DNA of 64,000 bases from Novosphingobium cyanobacteriorum. Its GTDB lineage: Bacteria; Pseudomonadota; Alphaproteobacteria; Sphingomonadales; Sphingomonadaceae. The notes under the pieces were generated by a model. It saw only the letters and a list, made by a program, of their open reading frames with translations. It was not told the DNA's origin and ran no database searches. The stretch is taken from positions 62,001-126,000 of the forward strand of contig NZ_JAROCY010000008.1 of NCBI RefSeq assembly GCF_029436685.1, given 5' to 3'. The position numbers and the translations under genes are program-made. Shown piece by piece: positions 55,320 through 64,000 of the stretch (its first letter is position 1; every line of letters begins with the position of its first letter).

Positions 55320-56558
55320 ATGAAAATCCTGATCCTCGGCCTGAACTACGCGCCCGAACCGGTCGGCATCGGCCCCTACACCACCGGTCTCGCCGAAGAC
55401 ATGGCCGCACGCGGGCACACCGTCACCGTGGTTGCGGGCAAGCCCTACTATCCGCAATGGCGCCCCTATGACGGGCAGCCCAAGGGGCGCACCATTTCGC
55501 GCGAGAATGGCGTGACCATCACGCGTGTGCCGCAATATATCCCGCAGAACCCCACCGGGGCAAAGCGCATCGCCCACCATCTCAGCTTCGCGGCATCGGC
55601 CAACGGCGCGGCCATGCCGCTCGCGGCAGCCGGGGGGGCGGACGTAGTGTTCACCATCGCGCCGTCACTGCTGTCGGTGCCGGTGGCCGCCCGCGCAGCG
55701 CGCAAGGCGGGCGCACCGCTGTGGGTGCATGTGCAGGATTTCGAGGTCGAGGCCGCCTTTGCCACGGGTCTCGTCAAGGAAAGCGGCGGTGTGGCCGGCA
55801 CGGCCCGCAGCATCGAGAACCGCATCCTCGGCATGGCCGACATGGTTTCGACCATCAGCCCGCAGATGTGTGCAAAGCTGCTGGAAAAGGGCGTGCCCGA
55901 AAGCCGCATCTACCAGCTGCGCAACTGGAGCAACGCCGCCTTCTTCGGCTCGGCGGCGCAGGATGGCGGCGCCTATCGCGCCGAATGGGGCATCGGCGAT
56001 CGCAAGGTCGCGCTCTATTCGGGCAACATCGCCAACAAGCAGGGCATCGAGATCGTGATCGAGGCCGCCCGCATCCTCAAGGATCGCGAAGACCTCGTGT
56101 TCGTCATCTGCGGGGAAGGGCCCAACCGCGCCCGCCTCGCCGCGCTCTCGGCAGACCTGAAGAACGTGCAGCTGCACGATCTGCAGCCGGCCGAACGCAT
56201 GGGTGACCTGCTCTCGCTCGCCTCGGTTCACCTGCTGCCGCAGATTCCGGGCGCGGCAGACCTCGTGCTGCCGTCCAAGCTCACCAACATGCTGCAGTCC
56301 GGCCGTCCGGTCGTCGCTACCGCGGCGCAAGGCACGGGCCTCCATGACGAAGTCGATGGCTGTGGCGTGCTGACCAGGCCCGGCGATGCGGCCGCTTTTG
56401 CCGGCGCGATCGCCGCGCTGCTTGACGATGCACCGCGCCGCACGGAACTGGGGCAGGCCGCGCTTGCCCGTGCACAGGAGCGCTGGAGCCGCACCGCCAT
56501 CCTCGATCGCTTCGAAGATGCGCTGGTCTCGCTGGTCAACGCACCCCGAAAGGGTTAG
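55320..56558 (+). CDS. WcaI-like glycosyltransferase (GT4 family)
   Basis: The 412-residue protein begins LILGLNYAPEPVGIGPYTTG, the start typical of WcaI-type colanic acid fucosyltransferases and WbuB-like enzymes. It has FTIAPSLLSVPVAA in the first half, then ALYSGNIANKQGIEIVIEAA and VICGEGPNRARL, and a GT4 nucleotide site (LPSKLTNMLQSGRPVVATA) with the catalytic Glu region. It probably transfers fucose or another sugar in exopolysaccharide synthesis. Its start is 4 bp after fcl, and it overlaps the convergent holA by 4 bp. Confidence 0.88.
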   Translation: MKILILGLNYAPEPVGIGPYTTGLAEDMAARGHTVTVVAGKPYYPQWRPYDGQPKGRTISRENGVTITRVPQYIPQNPTGAKRIAHHLSFAASANGAAMPLAAAGGADVVFTIAPSLLSVPVAARAARKAGAPLWVHVQDFEVEAAFATGLVKESGGVAGTARSIENRILGMADMVSTISPQMCAKLLEKGVPESRIYQLRNWSNAAFFGSAAQDGGAYRAEWGIGDRKVALYSGNIANKQGIEIVIEAARILKDREDLVFVICGEGPNRARLAALSADLKNVQLHDLQPAERMGDLLSLASVHLLPQIPGAADLVLPSKLTNMLQSGRPVVATAAQGTGLHDEVDGCGVLTRPGDAAAFAGAIAALLDDAPRRTELGQAALARAQERWSRTAILDRFEDALVSLVNAPRKG

Positions 56559-57583
56559 CGCGCCGCCGCAGCCGCCCGGGCGATCTCCGCCAGGCCTTGC
56601 GCCAGCATCAGCTCACCATTGCGGTTGTCGCCCAGCAGCGTGCGGTGCAGTTCGAACAGTCGATCCACCAGCCGTTCCAGCCGCTTGCCGCGCCAGCGCC
56701 GCAGCTGCTGCGTAAGGTCCGGCTTGTCACGGAAGAACACGCGGCGGGCCTGCATCTCGCCCTCCATGAAGGCGTTCACATCGCCACGCGGACCCATCCG
56801 CCCGGCCAGCTGCGCCAGCTGCGCCGCCCGCCGCTCGAAAGCGAGCAGCAGGCCCACCGGGTTCATTTCCAGCTCGCGCATCCGGGCCAGTTCTCCGGGC
56901 AGCCGCGCAGTCTCGCCATTCAGCACGGCGTTCACCAGCGGGGAAAAGCTGTCGTCCTCGCTCACCGCGCCCACCGCATCCAGCGCGGCGGCATCGGCGC
57001 TGCGCGGGGCCTGCGGGCTGGCGTCGAGATAGAGGGCAAGCTTCTCCACCTCGCTGCGGGCCATGCGGGTATCCAGCGCCGTGGCCTTGGCGATGCGCTC
57101 GGCTAGTTCGCCGGTGATGCGCACGCCGGCGGCATCGCCCATCTCCCGCACCGCGCCGGTCACCGATCGCACATCCGGCGGGTGGAACATGGTGACCAGC
57201 GCGTCCGGCCGGTTCTCCAGCAGCTTGGCGATGCGCGATTTGTCGGTGGCGGATGTCGCCACGATCAGCACCGGCCAGCCGTCCACCGGGCTCGCCAGCA
57301 GCGTCTCCACCGCCTCGAACGCCTCATCGCCCGCGGTGCGCACGTGGATCACGCGCTTGTCGCCGAACAGCGAGACCGAGCGCGCCTCGTCGGCCAGCCG
57401 CACCGGATCGCGGCGCAGGTCCGCGCCGGACAGTTCGACCTTCTCGCCCTCGGGAAAGTGCGATGCCGCCAGCGCCGCCGCGTCGGCAGCGCCCGCTTCG
57501 TCCGGCCCGCAGAAATAGAACACCCGCGCCTGCCGCACCGCGGTGGCGATGGTGCCCTTGAACGTCTTCTGCGTGGCCTTCAC
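56555..57583 (-). CDS. holA: DNA polymerase III subunit delta
   Basis: The 342-residue protein has the HolA layout: an N-terminal AAA+-like domain with YFCGPDEAGAADAAALAASH, VIHVRTAGDEAFEAVETLLA and LIVATSATDKSRIAKLLENR, then the collar domain ending in RRWRGKRLERLVDRLFELHR. It is the clamp-loader delta subunit that opens the beta sliding clamp. It is the last gene of a leuS-lptE-holA operon, the arrangement common in alpha- and gammaproteobacteria. It starts 13 bp after lptE. Confidence 0.95.
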   Translation of the reverse strand: MKATQKTFKGTIATAVRQARVFYFCGPDEAGAADAAALAASHFPEGEKVELSGADLRRDPVRLADEARSVSLFGDKRVIHVRTAGDEAFEAVETLLASPVDGWPVLIVATSATDKSRIAKLLENRPDALVTMFHPPDVRSVTGAVREMGDAAGVRITGELAERIAKATALDTRMARSEVEKLALYLDASPQAPRSADAAALDAVGAVSEDDSFSPLVNAVLNGETARLPGELARMRELEMNPVGLLLAFERRAAQLAQLAGRMGPRGDVNAFMEGEMQARRVFFRDKPDLTQQLRRWRGKRLERLVDRLFELHRTLLGDNRNGELMLAQGLAEIARAAAAAR

Positions 57584-57596
57584 GCGACCCGCAACC

Positions 57597-58094
57597 TCAG
57601 CGCGACTGGCGCAGCCGCGTGGCGACGCGCGTGACGATCTGGTCGGCGATTTCGTGCGAAAGGTTTTCCAGCGCGGTCTGCTCGGCCGCGATCACCGCAT
57701 ATTCGCTCGAAACCACGTCGATGCCCGCGTCGGCGCTTGCCGTCGCGTCGAGCATGATCGTGCCGCTCCGCAGGTCCACCAGCTGGTAACGCGCGCGCAG
57801 CGTCCGCCGCTCGCGCGAAATGGCGTCGTCGCTCAGCAGGCCCAGGCCCTGCAGCTTTTCATCCAGCCGCACGTCCAGGCGATAGCGCGGGTCCTGCTTC
57901 ATCCCCGCGCCCAGCCGGTCGGTCAGCGAATTGCGCACCAGCCAGCCGGCCTTGCCCTCGATCGCGGAAACCTGGACCGCCGCCACCGAACGCGCCACTT
58001 CGCCGCTGCCGCCACCGGCATACATCGGCTGCAGCCCGCATCCGGCCAGCAGCGCCAGCGGGGCCACCAGGGCAAGGGCCGCCTTACGCGACAA
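57597..58094 (-). CDS. lptE: LPS assembly lipoprotein LptE
   Basis: This 165-residue lipoprotein starts [19 protein letters not shown], with lipobox LAGC at Cys19. It continues with [10 protein letters not shown], the LptE signature after the lipid site, and [16 protein letters not shown] and [20 protein letters not shown] in the C-terminal half. LptE plugs the LptD outer-membrane barrel for lipopolysaccharide insertion. It overlaps the end of leuS by 11 bp, so it is translationally coupled. Confidence 0.92.
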   Translation of the reverse strand: MSRKAALALVAPLALLAGCGLQPMYAGGGSGEVARSVAAVQVSAIEGKAGWLVRNSLTDRLGAGMKQDPRYRLDVRLDEKLQGLGLLSDDAISRERRTLRARYQLVDLRSGTIMLDATASADAGIDVVSSEYAVIAAEQTALENLSHEIADQIVTRVATRLRQSR

Positions 58095-60606
58095 GATTCA
58101 CCAAGCGGTCAGGCACCACGATCACCTTCTTCACCTCCGCCCCGTCCAGCGCACGCTGCACCTTGTCGGATGCGAGGGCAAGCCGTTCCAACTCTTCGCG
58201 CGCCGTGCCCTTGGCCACGGTCAGCGTATCGCGCAGCTTGCCCTTCACCTGCACCGCTACGGTCACCTCGTCATCCACCAGCAGCGCGGCGTCCACTTCG
58301 GGCCAGGCGGCGTCGGCGACCAGGCCCGTGCCGATCGTGGCGTGCGCCTCTTCGGCCAGGTGCGGCATCATCGGCGCGACGAGCAGCAGCAGCTTGTGGA
58401 TCGCCTCGCTGCGGCTGGCCGAAGGCGCGGCCTTCTCCACTGCGCCGGTCAGTTCGTAAATCCGAGCCACCGCCTTGTTGAAGCCCAGCGATTCGATGTC
58501 GGAAGCGATGGCGTGCACGGTCTGGTGCACCTTGCGGTCCAGCGCCTTGTCTTCGCTCTGCGCATCAGCGTCATATTGCGCAAACAGGCGCCACAGCCGC
58601 TGCACAAAGCGCCAGCAGCCCTCGATTCCCGCCTCCGACCACGGCAGGTCGCGCTCGGGCGGGCTGTCAGACAGCATGAACCAGCGGATCGCATCCGCGC
58701 CATAGCGGGCGACGATCTCGTCCGGGTCCACCACGTTCTTCTTGGACTTGGACATCTTGATCACGCGGCCGATTTCCACCGGCGCGCCATCGGTCTTCAG
58801 TGTCGCCCCTTCGCCACTGCGGTCCACTTCGCCGGGGCTGAAGAAGATCGGCTGGCCGTTCTCGGGGTTCCTGCGCTCATAGGTCTCGTGCGTCACCATG
58901 CCCTGCGTGAACAGGCTGGCGAACGGTTCGGTCACTTCCACCTTGCCGATGCGGGCAAGGGCGCGGGTCCAGAACCGGGCATAGAGCAGGTGCAGGATCG
59001 CGTGCTCGATCCCGCCGATGTACTGTTCCACCGGCAGCCAGCGCTTGATCTCTTCGGGATCGAACGGGCGGTCCGCCGGCTGGCTGGCAAAGCGCAGGAA
59101 ATACCATGACGAATCGACGAAGGTGTCGAGCGTATCGGTCTCGCGCCGCGCGGCATGGCCGCATTGCGGGCAGTCCACGTGCTTCCACGTGGGGTGGCGG
59201 TCCAGCGGGTTGCCCGGCACATCAAAGGTCACGTCCTCGGGCAGGGTCACCGGCAGCTGCTTCTTGGGCACGGGCACCACGCCGCACACCTCGCAGTGGA
59301 TGAACGGGATCGGTGTGCCCCAGTATCGCTGGCGGGAAACGCCCCAGTCGCGCAGGCGCCACACTGTCTTGCCCTGGCCCCAGCTCTCGCCCTCGGCACG
59401 CGCGATCACCGCCGCCTTGGCGTCGGCCACCGCCATGCCGTTCAGGAAGTCGCTGTTCACCAGCAACCCGTCGCCCGCCTCGGCCTCCCCGGCAAAGGGC
59501 TTGTCCGCGTCCGCAGCATTTGCCGCCACCACGCGCAGGATCGGCAGGCCATACTTGGTGGCGAAGTCGAAGTCGCGCTGGTCATGCCCCGGCACCGCCA
59601 TGATCGCGCCGGTGCCATAGTCCATCAGCACGAAGTTGGCGATGTAGACCGGCAGGTCTGCTCCCGTGAACGGGTGTTTGGCTGTGATGCCGGTATCGAA
59701 GCCGAGCTTCTCGGCGGTTTCCAGCTCTGCCGCCGTGGTGCCGCCTTTCTTGCACAGCGCGATGAAATCCTGCGCCGCCTGCGATGTGGCCGCCACGCCC
59801 AGCGCCACCGGGTGATCCGCCGCCACGGCAACGAAGCTCGCGCCAAAGATCGTGTCCGGCCGGGTGGTGTAGACGTCCAGCGTCTCGCCCGTTGAAAGCG
59901 TGAAGCCGAACTGCAGGCCCTGGCTCTTGCCGATCCAGTTCTCCTGCATCGTGCGGACCTTTTCCGGCCACTTGTCCAGCGTGGACAGGCCTTCCAGCAG
60001 CTCGTCCGCAAAGTCGGTGATCTTCAGGAACCACTGGTTCAGCTTGCGCTTTTCCACCAGCGCGCCCGAACGCCAGCCGCGCCCGTCGATCACCTGCTCG
60101 TTGGCCAGCACGGTATGGTCCACCGGATCCCAGTTGACCGTGCTTTCCTTGCGATAGACCAGGCCCGCGGCATAAAGGTCGAGGAACAGCGACTGCTCCT
60201 GGCCATAGTAATCGGGCTCGCACGTGGCGATCTCGCGGCTCCAGTCGAGCGCGAAGCCCAGCCGCTTCAGCTGCGCCTTCATGTTGGCGATGTTGTCGCG
60301 GGTCCAGCCGCCGGGGTGCACGCCCTTTTCCATCGCGGCGTTTTCCGCCGGCATGCCAAAGGCGTCCCAGCCCATCGGATGCAGCACTTCGAACCCGCGC
60401 ATCCGCTTGTAGCGCGCCAGCACGTCGCCCATCGTATAGTTGCGCACGTGGCCGATGTGGATGCGCCCCGAAGGATAGGGGAACATCTCCAGCACATAGC
60501 TCCGCGGCTTGCCCGACGCATCGTCGGCGCGGAAGGACTGGTTCTCGTCCCACACCTGCTGCCAGCGGGTGTCGGAAACGGATGGATCAAAGCGCTCTGC
60601 GGTCAT
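58084..60606 (-). CDS. leuS: Leucyl-tRNA synthetase
   Basis: The 840-residue class I synthetase charges tRNA-Leu. It shows the HIGH-type motif [15 protein letters not shown], editing (CP1) domain segments ([20 protein letters not shown]) and the KMSKS motif [14 protein letters not shown], with [20 protein letters not shown]. The chosen ATG ([16 protein letters not shown]) gives the normal length; the frame stays open upstream for 17 codons without synthetase sequence. It is the first gene of the leuS-lptE-holA operon. Confidence 0.98.
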   Translation of the reverse strand: MTAERFDPSVSDTRWQQVWDENQSFRADDASGKPRSYVLEMFPYPSGRIHIGHVRNYTMGDVLARYKRMRGFEVLHPMGWDAFGMPAENAAMEKGVHPGGWTRDNIANMKAQLKRLGFALDWSREIATCEPDYYGQEQSLFLDLYAAGLVYRKESTVNWDPVDHTVLANEQVIDGRGWRSGALVEKRKLNQWFLKITDFADELLEGLSTLDKWPEKVRTMQENWIGKSQGLQFGFTLSTGETLDVYTTRPDTIFGASFVAVAADHPVALGVAATSQAAQDFIALCKKGGTTAAELETAEKLGFDTGITAKHPFTGADLPVYIANFVLMDYGTGAIMAVPGHDQRDFDFATKYGLPILRVVAANAADADKPFAGEAEAGDGLLVNSDFLNGMAVADAKAAVIARAEGESWGQGKTVWRLRDWGVSRQRYWGTPIPFIHCEVCGVVPVPKKQLPVTLPEDVTFDVPGNPLDRHPTWKHVDCPQCGHAARRETDTLDTFVDSSWYFLRFASQPADRPFDPEEIKRWLPVEQYIGGIEHAILHLLYARFWTRALARIGKVEVTEPFASLFTQGMVTHETYERRNPENGQPIFFSPGEVDRSGEGATLKTDGAPVEIGRVIKMSKSKKNVVDPDEIVARYGADAIRWFMLSDSPPERDLPWSEAGIEGCWRFVQRLWRLFAQYDADAQSEDKALDRKVHQTVHAIASDIESLGFNKAVARIYELTGAVEKAAPSASRSEAIHKLLLLVAPMMPHLAEEAHATIGTGLVADAAWPEVDAALLVDDEVTVAVQVKGKLRDTLTVAKGTAREELERLALASDKVQRALDGAEVKKVIVVPDRLVNLVA

Positions 60607-60672
60607 GCGCGCCCCATTACGGAGCGGCGCGCCTGTGCGCAAGGATGCGCCCAACAATGCGCGAGGTTGAAA

Positions 60673-61137
60673 TCAGCCCGTAATGGTGCGGCGGCGCAGG
60701 TCGCGCGCCTTGGTCAGGATGATGTCTTCCAGCTTCTGCACCGTGGCGGCCTGCACCGGGGCGTCCACCCAGCCGCCGCCCTGCGAAACCTGGCGGCTGG
60801 CCGCCACGCGCAGCGCGTCGGCGCGCAGGTCCTGGTCCAGGATGGAAACGGTCACCTTCACCCGCTCGCCGGGGTTCTTCGGGTTGGCGTACCAGTCGGT
60901 CACGATCACGCCACCGTTCGAATCGGTCTGCACCAGCGGCATGAACGAGAGTGTTTCAAGGCTTGCGCGCCACAGATAGGCGTTGACGCCGATCGTTGTC
61001 ACCTTGCTGGCGGCAAGGTCCGCGCGCGGCCGCGCCTTGTTTCCACCGCATGATGCAAGGGCAAGCGCGATGGCGCCGATGGCGATGCCGCGGACGAAGA
61101 AACCACGGGTCCGGCGGGCTTGGGCGCTTGTCGTCAC
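60673..61137 (-). CDS. DUF3576 lipoprotein
   Basis: The 154-residue protein starts at GTG (MTTSAQARRTRGFF) with AAGGA 13 bases before. A hydrophobic segment (GIAIGAIALALASCG) ends in a lipobox cysteine at residue 30. The mature part contains AYLWRASLETLSFMPLVQ, ILDQDLRADALRVAASRQ and ARDLRRRTITG, which is the DUF3576 pattern of alphaproteobacterial envelope lipoproteins of unknown function. It lies 66 bp upstream of leuS on the same strand, probably in the same transcript. Confidence 0.85.
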   Translation of the reverse strand: MTTSAQARRTRGFFVRGIAIGAIALALASCGGNKARPRADLAASKVTTIGVNAYLWRASLETLSFMPLVQTDSNGGVIVTDWYANPKNPGERVKVTVSILDQDLRADALRVAASRQVSQGGGWVDAPVQAATVQKLEDIILTKARDLRRRTITG

Positions 61138-61511
61138 TGCAATACTGTCCTTGCGATCTTCCGGCTGGCACCGGCCGGGAACCGGGGCGCGCCACTTGTT
61201 GTTCCACGCTGTGTCGCGCGTCTTTCCTGAGCCTCTATCACTCAGGCGCGCCGCGCGGCAAGCGCATTGACGCCGCATGGCCGGCGCATCGGGGTGCGGC
61301 CTTTGTGACAGGCCGGGCCGTGAACCATGGCTGAATGGGCGTCAGGGCTGTGACTGTGAGGCAACAGGTTCGCGCGAACTGTCGGAAGGGATTGCCACGT
61401 CTGGAAATTCCGGCCCGTCGGTCGTATGTGTACCTGATGAAAAAGGCGGTTGCGGGAATCGCGTGTTTGGCGCTTATTCACTGCAACGGTTTGGGGAAGA
61501 TTGGACAGACA
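61138..61511. other. Divergent noncoding region with a weak EcfG-like site
   Basis: This 374-bp stretch separates the DUF3576 gene from the outer-membrane-type gene. On the minus strand GGAAC (61205-61201) and GGTT (61183-61180) are 17 bases apart, one base from the general stress consensus, pointing to DUF3576. A dyad of CCGGC/GCCGG type lies near 61161-61180. The plus-strand frame of the next gene is open through part of this region, but no good start or coding signal was seen before 61512. No RNA gene was found. Confidence 0.35.
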
Positions 61512-62303
61512 ATGAGCGGGCTTCGGGCAAACAGGCGGAAAGGCGGCAGCTTCAGCCGCTTTGCGCGCGTGCCCCTGCTCGCCGGGGCCTTCGCGGCGGT
61601 GGCCCTGTTCGTGGCGCCCACGGTCAGCGGCGCCGTTACCGGCAAGTTCGACTCGGAGCCCGTCAGCCTTGCCGCACGCGGTGGCATCGGTTCGTTCACG
61701 CCGGCTTCGGTCGATCCCCGTCTGGCTACCCAGCTCGGCGTGCCCGTTCTGGGGCATGGCAAGATGTTCCGCTTCACCCCTGCAGGTTCGGACAATCGTC
61801 CCGGGCGCGCGGTGACGGTTGCCGTCCGCGTGGATGGTGAGATGGGCATCCGCGTTGTCGGTGCGCGCAATGCCTTTGCGATGCCGGCTACGGCTGCCGC
61901 TCCGGGCGCTGCGCCGGTGCGCATCGCGCCGATGGTCTACAACCTCGGCCTTGCCCGCGGGTATCAAAGCTTTGCCAGCACGGGCGCCTTGCCGCGTGAA
62001 CAGCGGCTCGAAACGCCTGAGCTGCGCAGCTACAGCCTTGCCACTTCGGGTGCGCAGGCTTCGCCCGGGCGTCTTTCTCCCCGCGTCGTATTCGATGACA
62101 GGGATCGCGCCGGCCGTGCCCCGCGCACGCTCGAAGGGCAGGGCGATTACCAGCTCGATCTCGGCGGCAGCTACCGCCTGACGCGCAACCTCAACGTCAC
62201 GGCCGGCGTGCGCTATTCGCCCGAACGTGACCGTCTGCGTCCGCTCACCGATGGCAAGCAGGACAGCCAGGCCGTCTATATCGGAACGCAGTTCCGTTTC
62301 TGA
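61512..62303 (+). CDS. Putative outer-membrane beta-barrel-type protein
   Basis: The 263-residue protein has a long N-region followed by a signal peptide (LLAGAFAAVALFVAPTVSGA, about residues 20-40). The C-terminal 60 residues have alternating polar/apolar strands (DYQLDLGGSYRLTRNLNVTA, VYIGTQFRF) and end in Phe, the outer membrane insertion signal. No family is named with confidence; it resembles sphingomonad exported proteins of unknown function. Start chosen at MSGLRANRRK, with 61437 (MKKAVAG) as an alternative. It is divergent from the DUF3576 gene. Confidence 0.7.
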   Translation: MSGLRANRRKGGSFSRFARVPLLAGAFAAVALFVAPTVSGAVTGKFDSEPVSLAARGGIGSFTPASVDPRLATQLGVPVLGHGKMFRFTPAGSDNRPGRAVTVAVRVDGEMGIRVVGARNAFAMPATAAAPGAAPVRIAPMVYNLGLARGYQSFASTGALPREQRLETPELRSYSLATSGAQASPGRLSPRVVFDDRDRAGRAPRTLEGQGDYQLDLGGSYRLTRNLNVTAGVRYSPERDRLRPLTDGKQDSQAVYIGTQFRF

Positions 62304-62461
62304 CGCTGCGGCGGCCGCGAACGGTGGCAGTCTCTCCATCTTTGACCTAATTCTGTCTCACCATGCGGACGTATTCATCGACCTTGGTCAGTGAAGCGCT
62401 TGTCGCATAGCCGTCATGCTCCTAGCCTACCCGCGAGAGGGAACTCGATGGAGGGTAATGC

Positions 62462-63184
62462 ATGACGCGTGTTGCAGTCGTAACCGGTGGGACCCGGGGT
62501 ATCGGCGAAGCGATTTCCCTGGCGCTGCAGGCGCAGGGTAGAACGGTCGTCGCCAACTATGCCGGTAATGATGAAAAGGCCCGTGCCTTTACCGAACGGA
62601 CGGGGATCAAGGCCTATCGCTTCGATGTGGGCGATCACGAAGCCACCCTGGCCGCCTGCGCGCAGATCGAGGCTGAGGTCGGCCCGATCGACATCGTCGT
62701 CAACAACGCTGGCATCACCCGCGATGGCGTTCTGCACAAGATGAGCTTCGACGACTGGAACGAGGTGATGCGCATCAACCTCGGCGGGTGCTTCAACATG
62801 GCCAAGGCCACGTTCCCCGGCATGCGCGATCGTGGTTGGGGCCGCATCGTCAACATCGGTTCGATCAATGGCCAGGCGGGCCAGTACGGCCAGGTGAACT
62901 ATGCCGCGGCCAAGTCGGGCATTCACGGGTTCACCAAGGCGCTGGCGCAGGAAGGCGCGAAGTACGGCGTCACTGTCAACGCCATCGCCCCGGGCTACAT
63001 CGATACCGACATGGTCGCGGCCGTGCCCGCGCCGGTCCTTGAAAAGATCGTTGCCAAGATCCCGGTCGGCCGCCTTGGCCAGGCCAGCGAAATCGCCCGC
63101 GGCGTGTCCTTCCTCACCTCTGACGAAGGCGCGTTCGTCACCGGCTCGACCATGAGCATCAACGGCGGCCAGCATATGTACTGA
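62462..63184 (+). CDS. phaB: Acetoacetyl-CoA reductase
   Basis: The 240-residue SDR reduces acetoacetyl-CoA to (R)-3-hydroxybutyryl-CoA for polyhydroxybutyrate. It has VVTGGTRGIGEAISLALQ, NNAGITRDGVLHKM, a catalytic Ser/Tyr/Lys set (INIGSINGQAGQYG-like, NYAAAKSGIHGFTKALAQEG) and APGYIDTDMVAAVP, which match PhaB closely. The ATG follows GGAGGG. No phaA or phaC is present, so they lie elsewhere. A 9-bp hairpin follows. Confidence 0.93.
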   Translation: MTRVAVVTGGTRGIGEAISLALQAQGRTVVANYAGNDEKARAFTERTGIKAYRFDVGDHEATLAACAQIEAEVGPIDIVVNNAGITRDGVLHKMSFDDWNEVMRINLGGCFNMAKATFPGMRDRGWGRIVNIGSINGQAGQYGQVNYAAAKSGIHGFTKALAQEGAKYGVTVNAIAPGYIDTDMVAAVPAPVLEKIVAKIPVGRLGQASEIARGVSFLTSDEGAFVTGSTMSINGGQHMY

Positions 63185-63192
63185 CGGGCCGT

Positions 63193-63216
63193 GGCGGATA
63201 GCTTGGGCTATCCGCC
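63193..63216 (+). terminator. Hairpin after phaB
   Basis: A perfect 9-bp stem (ggcggatag / ctatccgcc) with a six-base loop starts 9 bp after the phaB stop codon. The following T-tract is poor, so efficiency is uncertain. Confidence 0.5.
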
Positions 63217-63338
63217 GGTGCGCTTTCCGCGCGCTACCAGGCTCGGCCGGCCGGGGGGCGGACCTTGAAGTCTGCCGCCCCCTTCTGGCGTGCCGGTTCA
63301 GGCTTTGCCGCAGCCGCCACCCGCACTACGCTCGGCAG

Positions 63339-63575
63339 ATGCCCGCTCCCTACCACCCTCCCGTCAAGCGCTCGGTAGAGATCGCCGGGCACAAGACCTC
63401 GATCAGCCTGGAGCCGCTGTTCTGGGACTGGCTGCGCCGCGTGGCCGAGGCAGAGGGCGTGCCGGTGAACGCCCTCGTCGCCCGCATCGATGCCGAGCGC
63501 ATCCGCGCCGAAACGCCGCCCGGCCTGGCCGGTGCGATTCGCCTGTGGCTTGCGGCCCGCGCCCTAGAAGGCTGA
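63339..63575 (+). CDS. Ribbon-helix-helix DNA-binding protein (RHH_4 type)
   Basis: The 78-residue protein reads KRSVEIAGHKTSISLEPLFW, then DWLRRVAEAEGVPVNALVAR, and ends in GAIRLWLAARALEG. This matches the small ribbon-helix-helix (RHH_4) family common in alphaproteobacteria: a DNA-contacting strand around residue 20 and two helices. It has no toxin partner next to it. It overlaps the convergent chromate transporter gene by 12 bp. Confidence 0.85.
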   Translation: MPAPYHPPVKRSVEIAGHKTSISLEPLFWDWLRRVAEAEGVPVNALVARIDAERIRAETPPGLAGAIRLWLAARALEG

Positions 63576-64000
63576 CAGCGCCAGCCCCCCCAGCGCGCAC
63601 GCGGCGAGCGTTTCCATGATCCCGCGCTTCAGGCCGAACAGCATCGCCGCCGCCCCCGCCGCGATCAATGCCGCCCGCCAGTCCAGGCTGGCCAGCACCG
63701 GCAGACCGCCTGGCGTGACCGTGCGGAACAGCACGTGCAGCGCAAACCACAACGCAAGGTTGGCGATCACGCCCACCACCGCCGCCGTAATCGCCGCTAG
63801 CGCGCCCTGCAGCCGCTCGGCGTGTTCCAGCCGCTCCATCCACGGCGCGCAGGCAAAGATCCACAGGAAGCAGGGCGCAAAAGTGACCCACGTGGTCAGC
63901 CCCGCGCCCAGCAGCCCGGCCACCAAGGGCGAAAGCTCCCCCGGATGCCGCCAAGCCGCCAGAAAGCCCACGAACTGCGTGACCATGATCAGCGGCCCCG
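63564..64000 (-). CDS. chrA: Chromate transporter ChrA, C-terminal part, runs off the window
   Basis: The minus-strand frame is open to the window edge, giving about 145 residues of the C-terminal half of a chromate transporter. The GPLIMVTQFVGFLAAW sequence at the window edge is the ChrA motif, followed by about four hydrophobic segments (VAGLLGAGLTTWVTFAPCFL, LAAITAAVVGVIANLALWFA). CHR family proteins export chromate. The N-terminal half is outside the window. Confidence 0.88.
   Translation of the reverse strand, partial: GPLIMVTQFVGFLAAWRHPGELSPLVAGLLGAGLTTWVTFAPCFLWIFACAPWMERLEHAERLQGALAAITAAVVGVIANLALWFALHVLFRTVTPGGLPVLASLDWRAALIAAGAAAMLFGLKRGIMETLAACALGGLALSAF

Noticed and set aside
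61188..61210. Plus-strand EcfG promoter before the outer-membrane-type gene
   Set aside because: GGAAC is present, but the spacing to a CGTT-like sequence does not fit on that strand; only the minus-strand reading is a near match.
61335..61511. Upstream start for the outer-membrane-type gene
   Set aside because: The frame is open upstream, but the added sequence lacks a ribosome site and places the signal peptide far from the N-terminus.

Overview
The window reads as chromosome of a GC-rich alphaproteobacterium of the order Sphingomonadales, closest in flavour to Novosphingobium or Sphingomonas. The reasons are a complete PhyR-NepR-EcfG general stress response locus with an HWE-type sensor kinase, a GapR-type nucleoid protein (DUF2312), DUF3576 and DUF1272 proteins, an alphaproteobacterial tRNA-Gln(CTG) and several sphingomonad-style envelope genes. 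No phage, insertion sequence, CRISPR array or rRNA gene was seen. The order assignment is inference; the gene content is read directly.

Region 1-17.6 kb is mostly core metabolism and regulation: the N-terminal part of an L,D-transpeptidase, a DMT-family transporter, aconitase (acnA), a Crp/Fnr regulator, a lone receiver protein, then phyR, a CHASE-HWE kinase, nepR and ecfG. EcfG-type promoter sequences (GGAAC-N16/17-CGTT) stand in front of phyR and of nepR-ecfG. A PerM/AI-2E family permease, an iron-type superoxide dismutase, a dicarboxylate symporter, glmM, thiD and a LuxR-type regulator follow.

Region 17.9-40.5 kb is a surface and secretion block. It has a 2820-residue RTX/cadherin-like protein with exact 693-bp internal repeats, two further RTX-type proteins with the same C-terminal module, a divergent two-component system, and three tightly overlapping Tad-pilus-type genes (one TadG-like with a von Willebrand A domain, two TadE-like). 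GNAT, LOG-family, metallophosphoesterase and diacylglycerol-kinase-like genes lie between them. No type I secretion or Tad ATPase genes are in the window, so the machinery must be elsewhere.

Region 40.6-50.3 kb returns to housekeeping: tRNA-Gln, ppx/gppA with rlmE, gapR, a compositionally odd membrane protein, a stress-type SDR, an acetyltransferase, a CPBP protease, a YebC regulator, and a ruvC-deaminase-ruvA-ruvB run. A 50-residue membrane peptide gene is wedged between ruvA and ruvB and overlaps both.

Region 50.3-64 kb has a Ser/Thr-rich PEP-CTERM protein, a receiver protein, a GNAT-like plus fatty-acid-hydroxylase pair (a possible sphingolipid pair), GDP-fucose synthase with a WcaI-like glycosyltransferase, the leuS-lptE-holA operon, a DUF3576 lipoprotein, an outer-membrane-type protein, acetoacetyl-CoA reductase (phaB), a ribbon-helix-helix protein and the C-terminal part of a chromate transporter.

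The most interesting points are the coupled small gene inside ruvAB, the divergent near-palindromic EcfG promoter, the recent 693-bp duplications in the giant RTX/cadherin protein, and the possible ceramide-synthase-like/hydroxylase pair.
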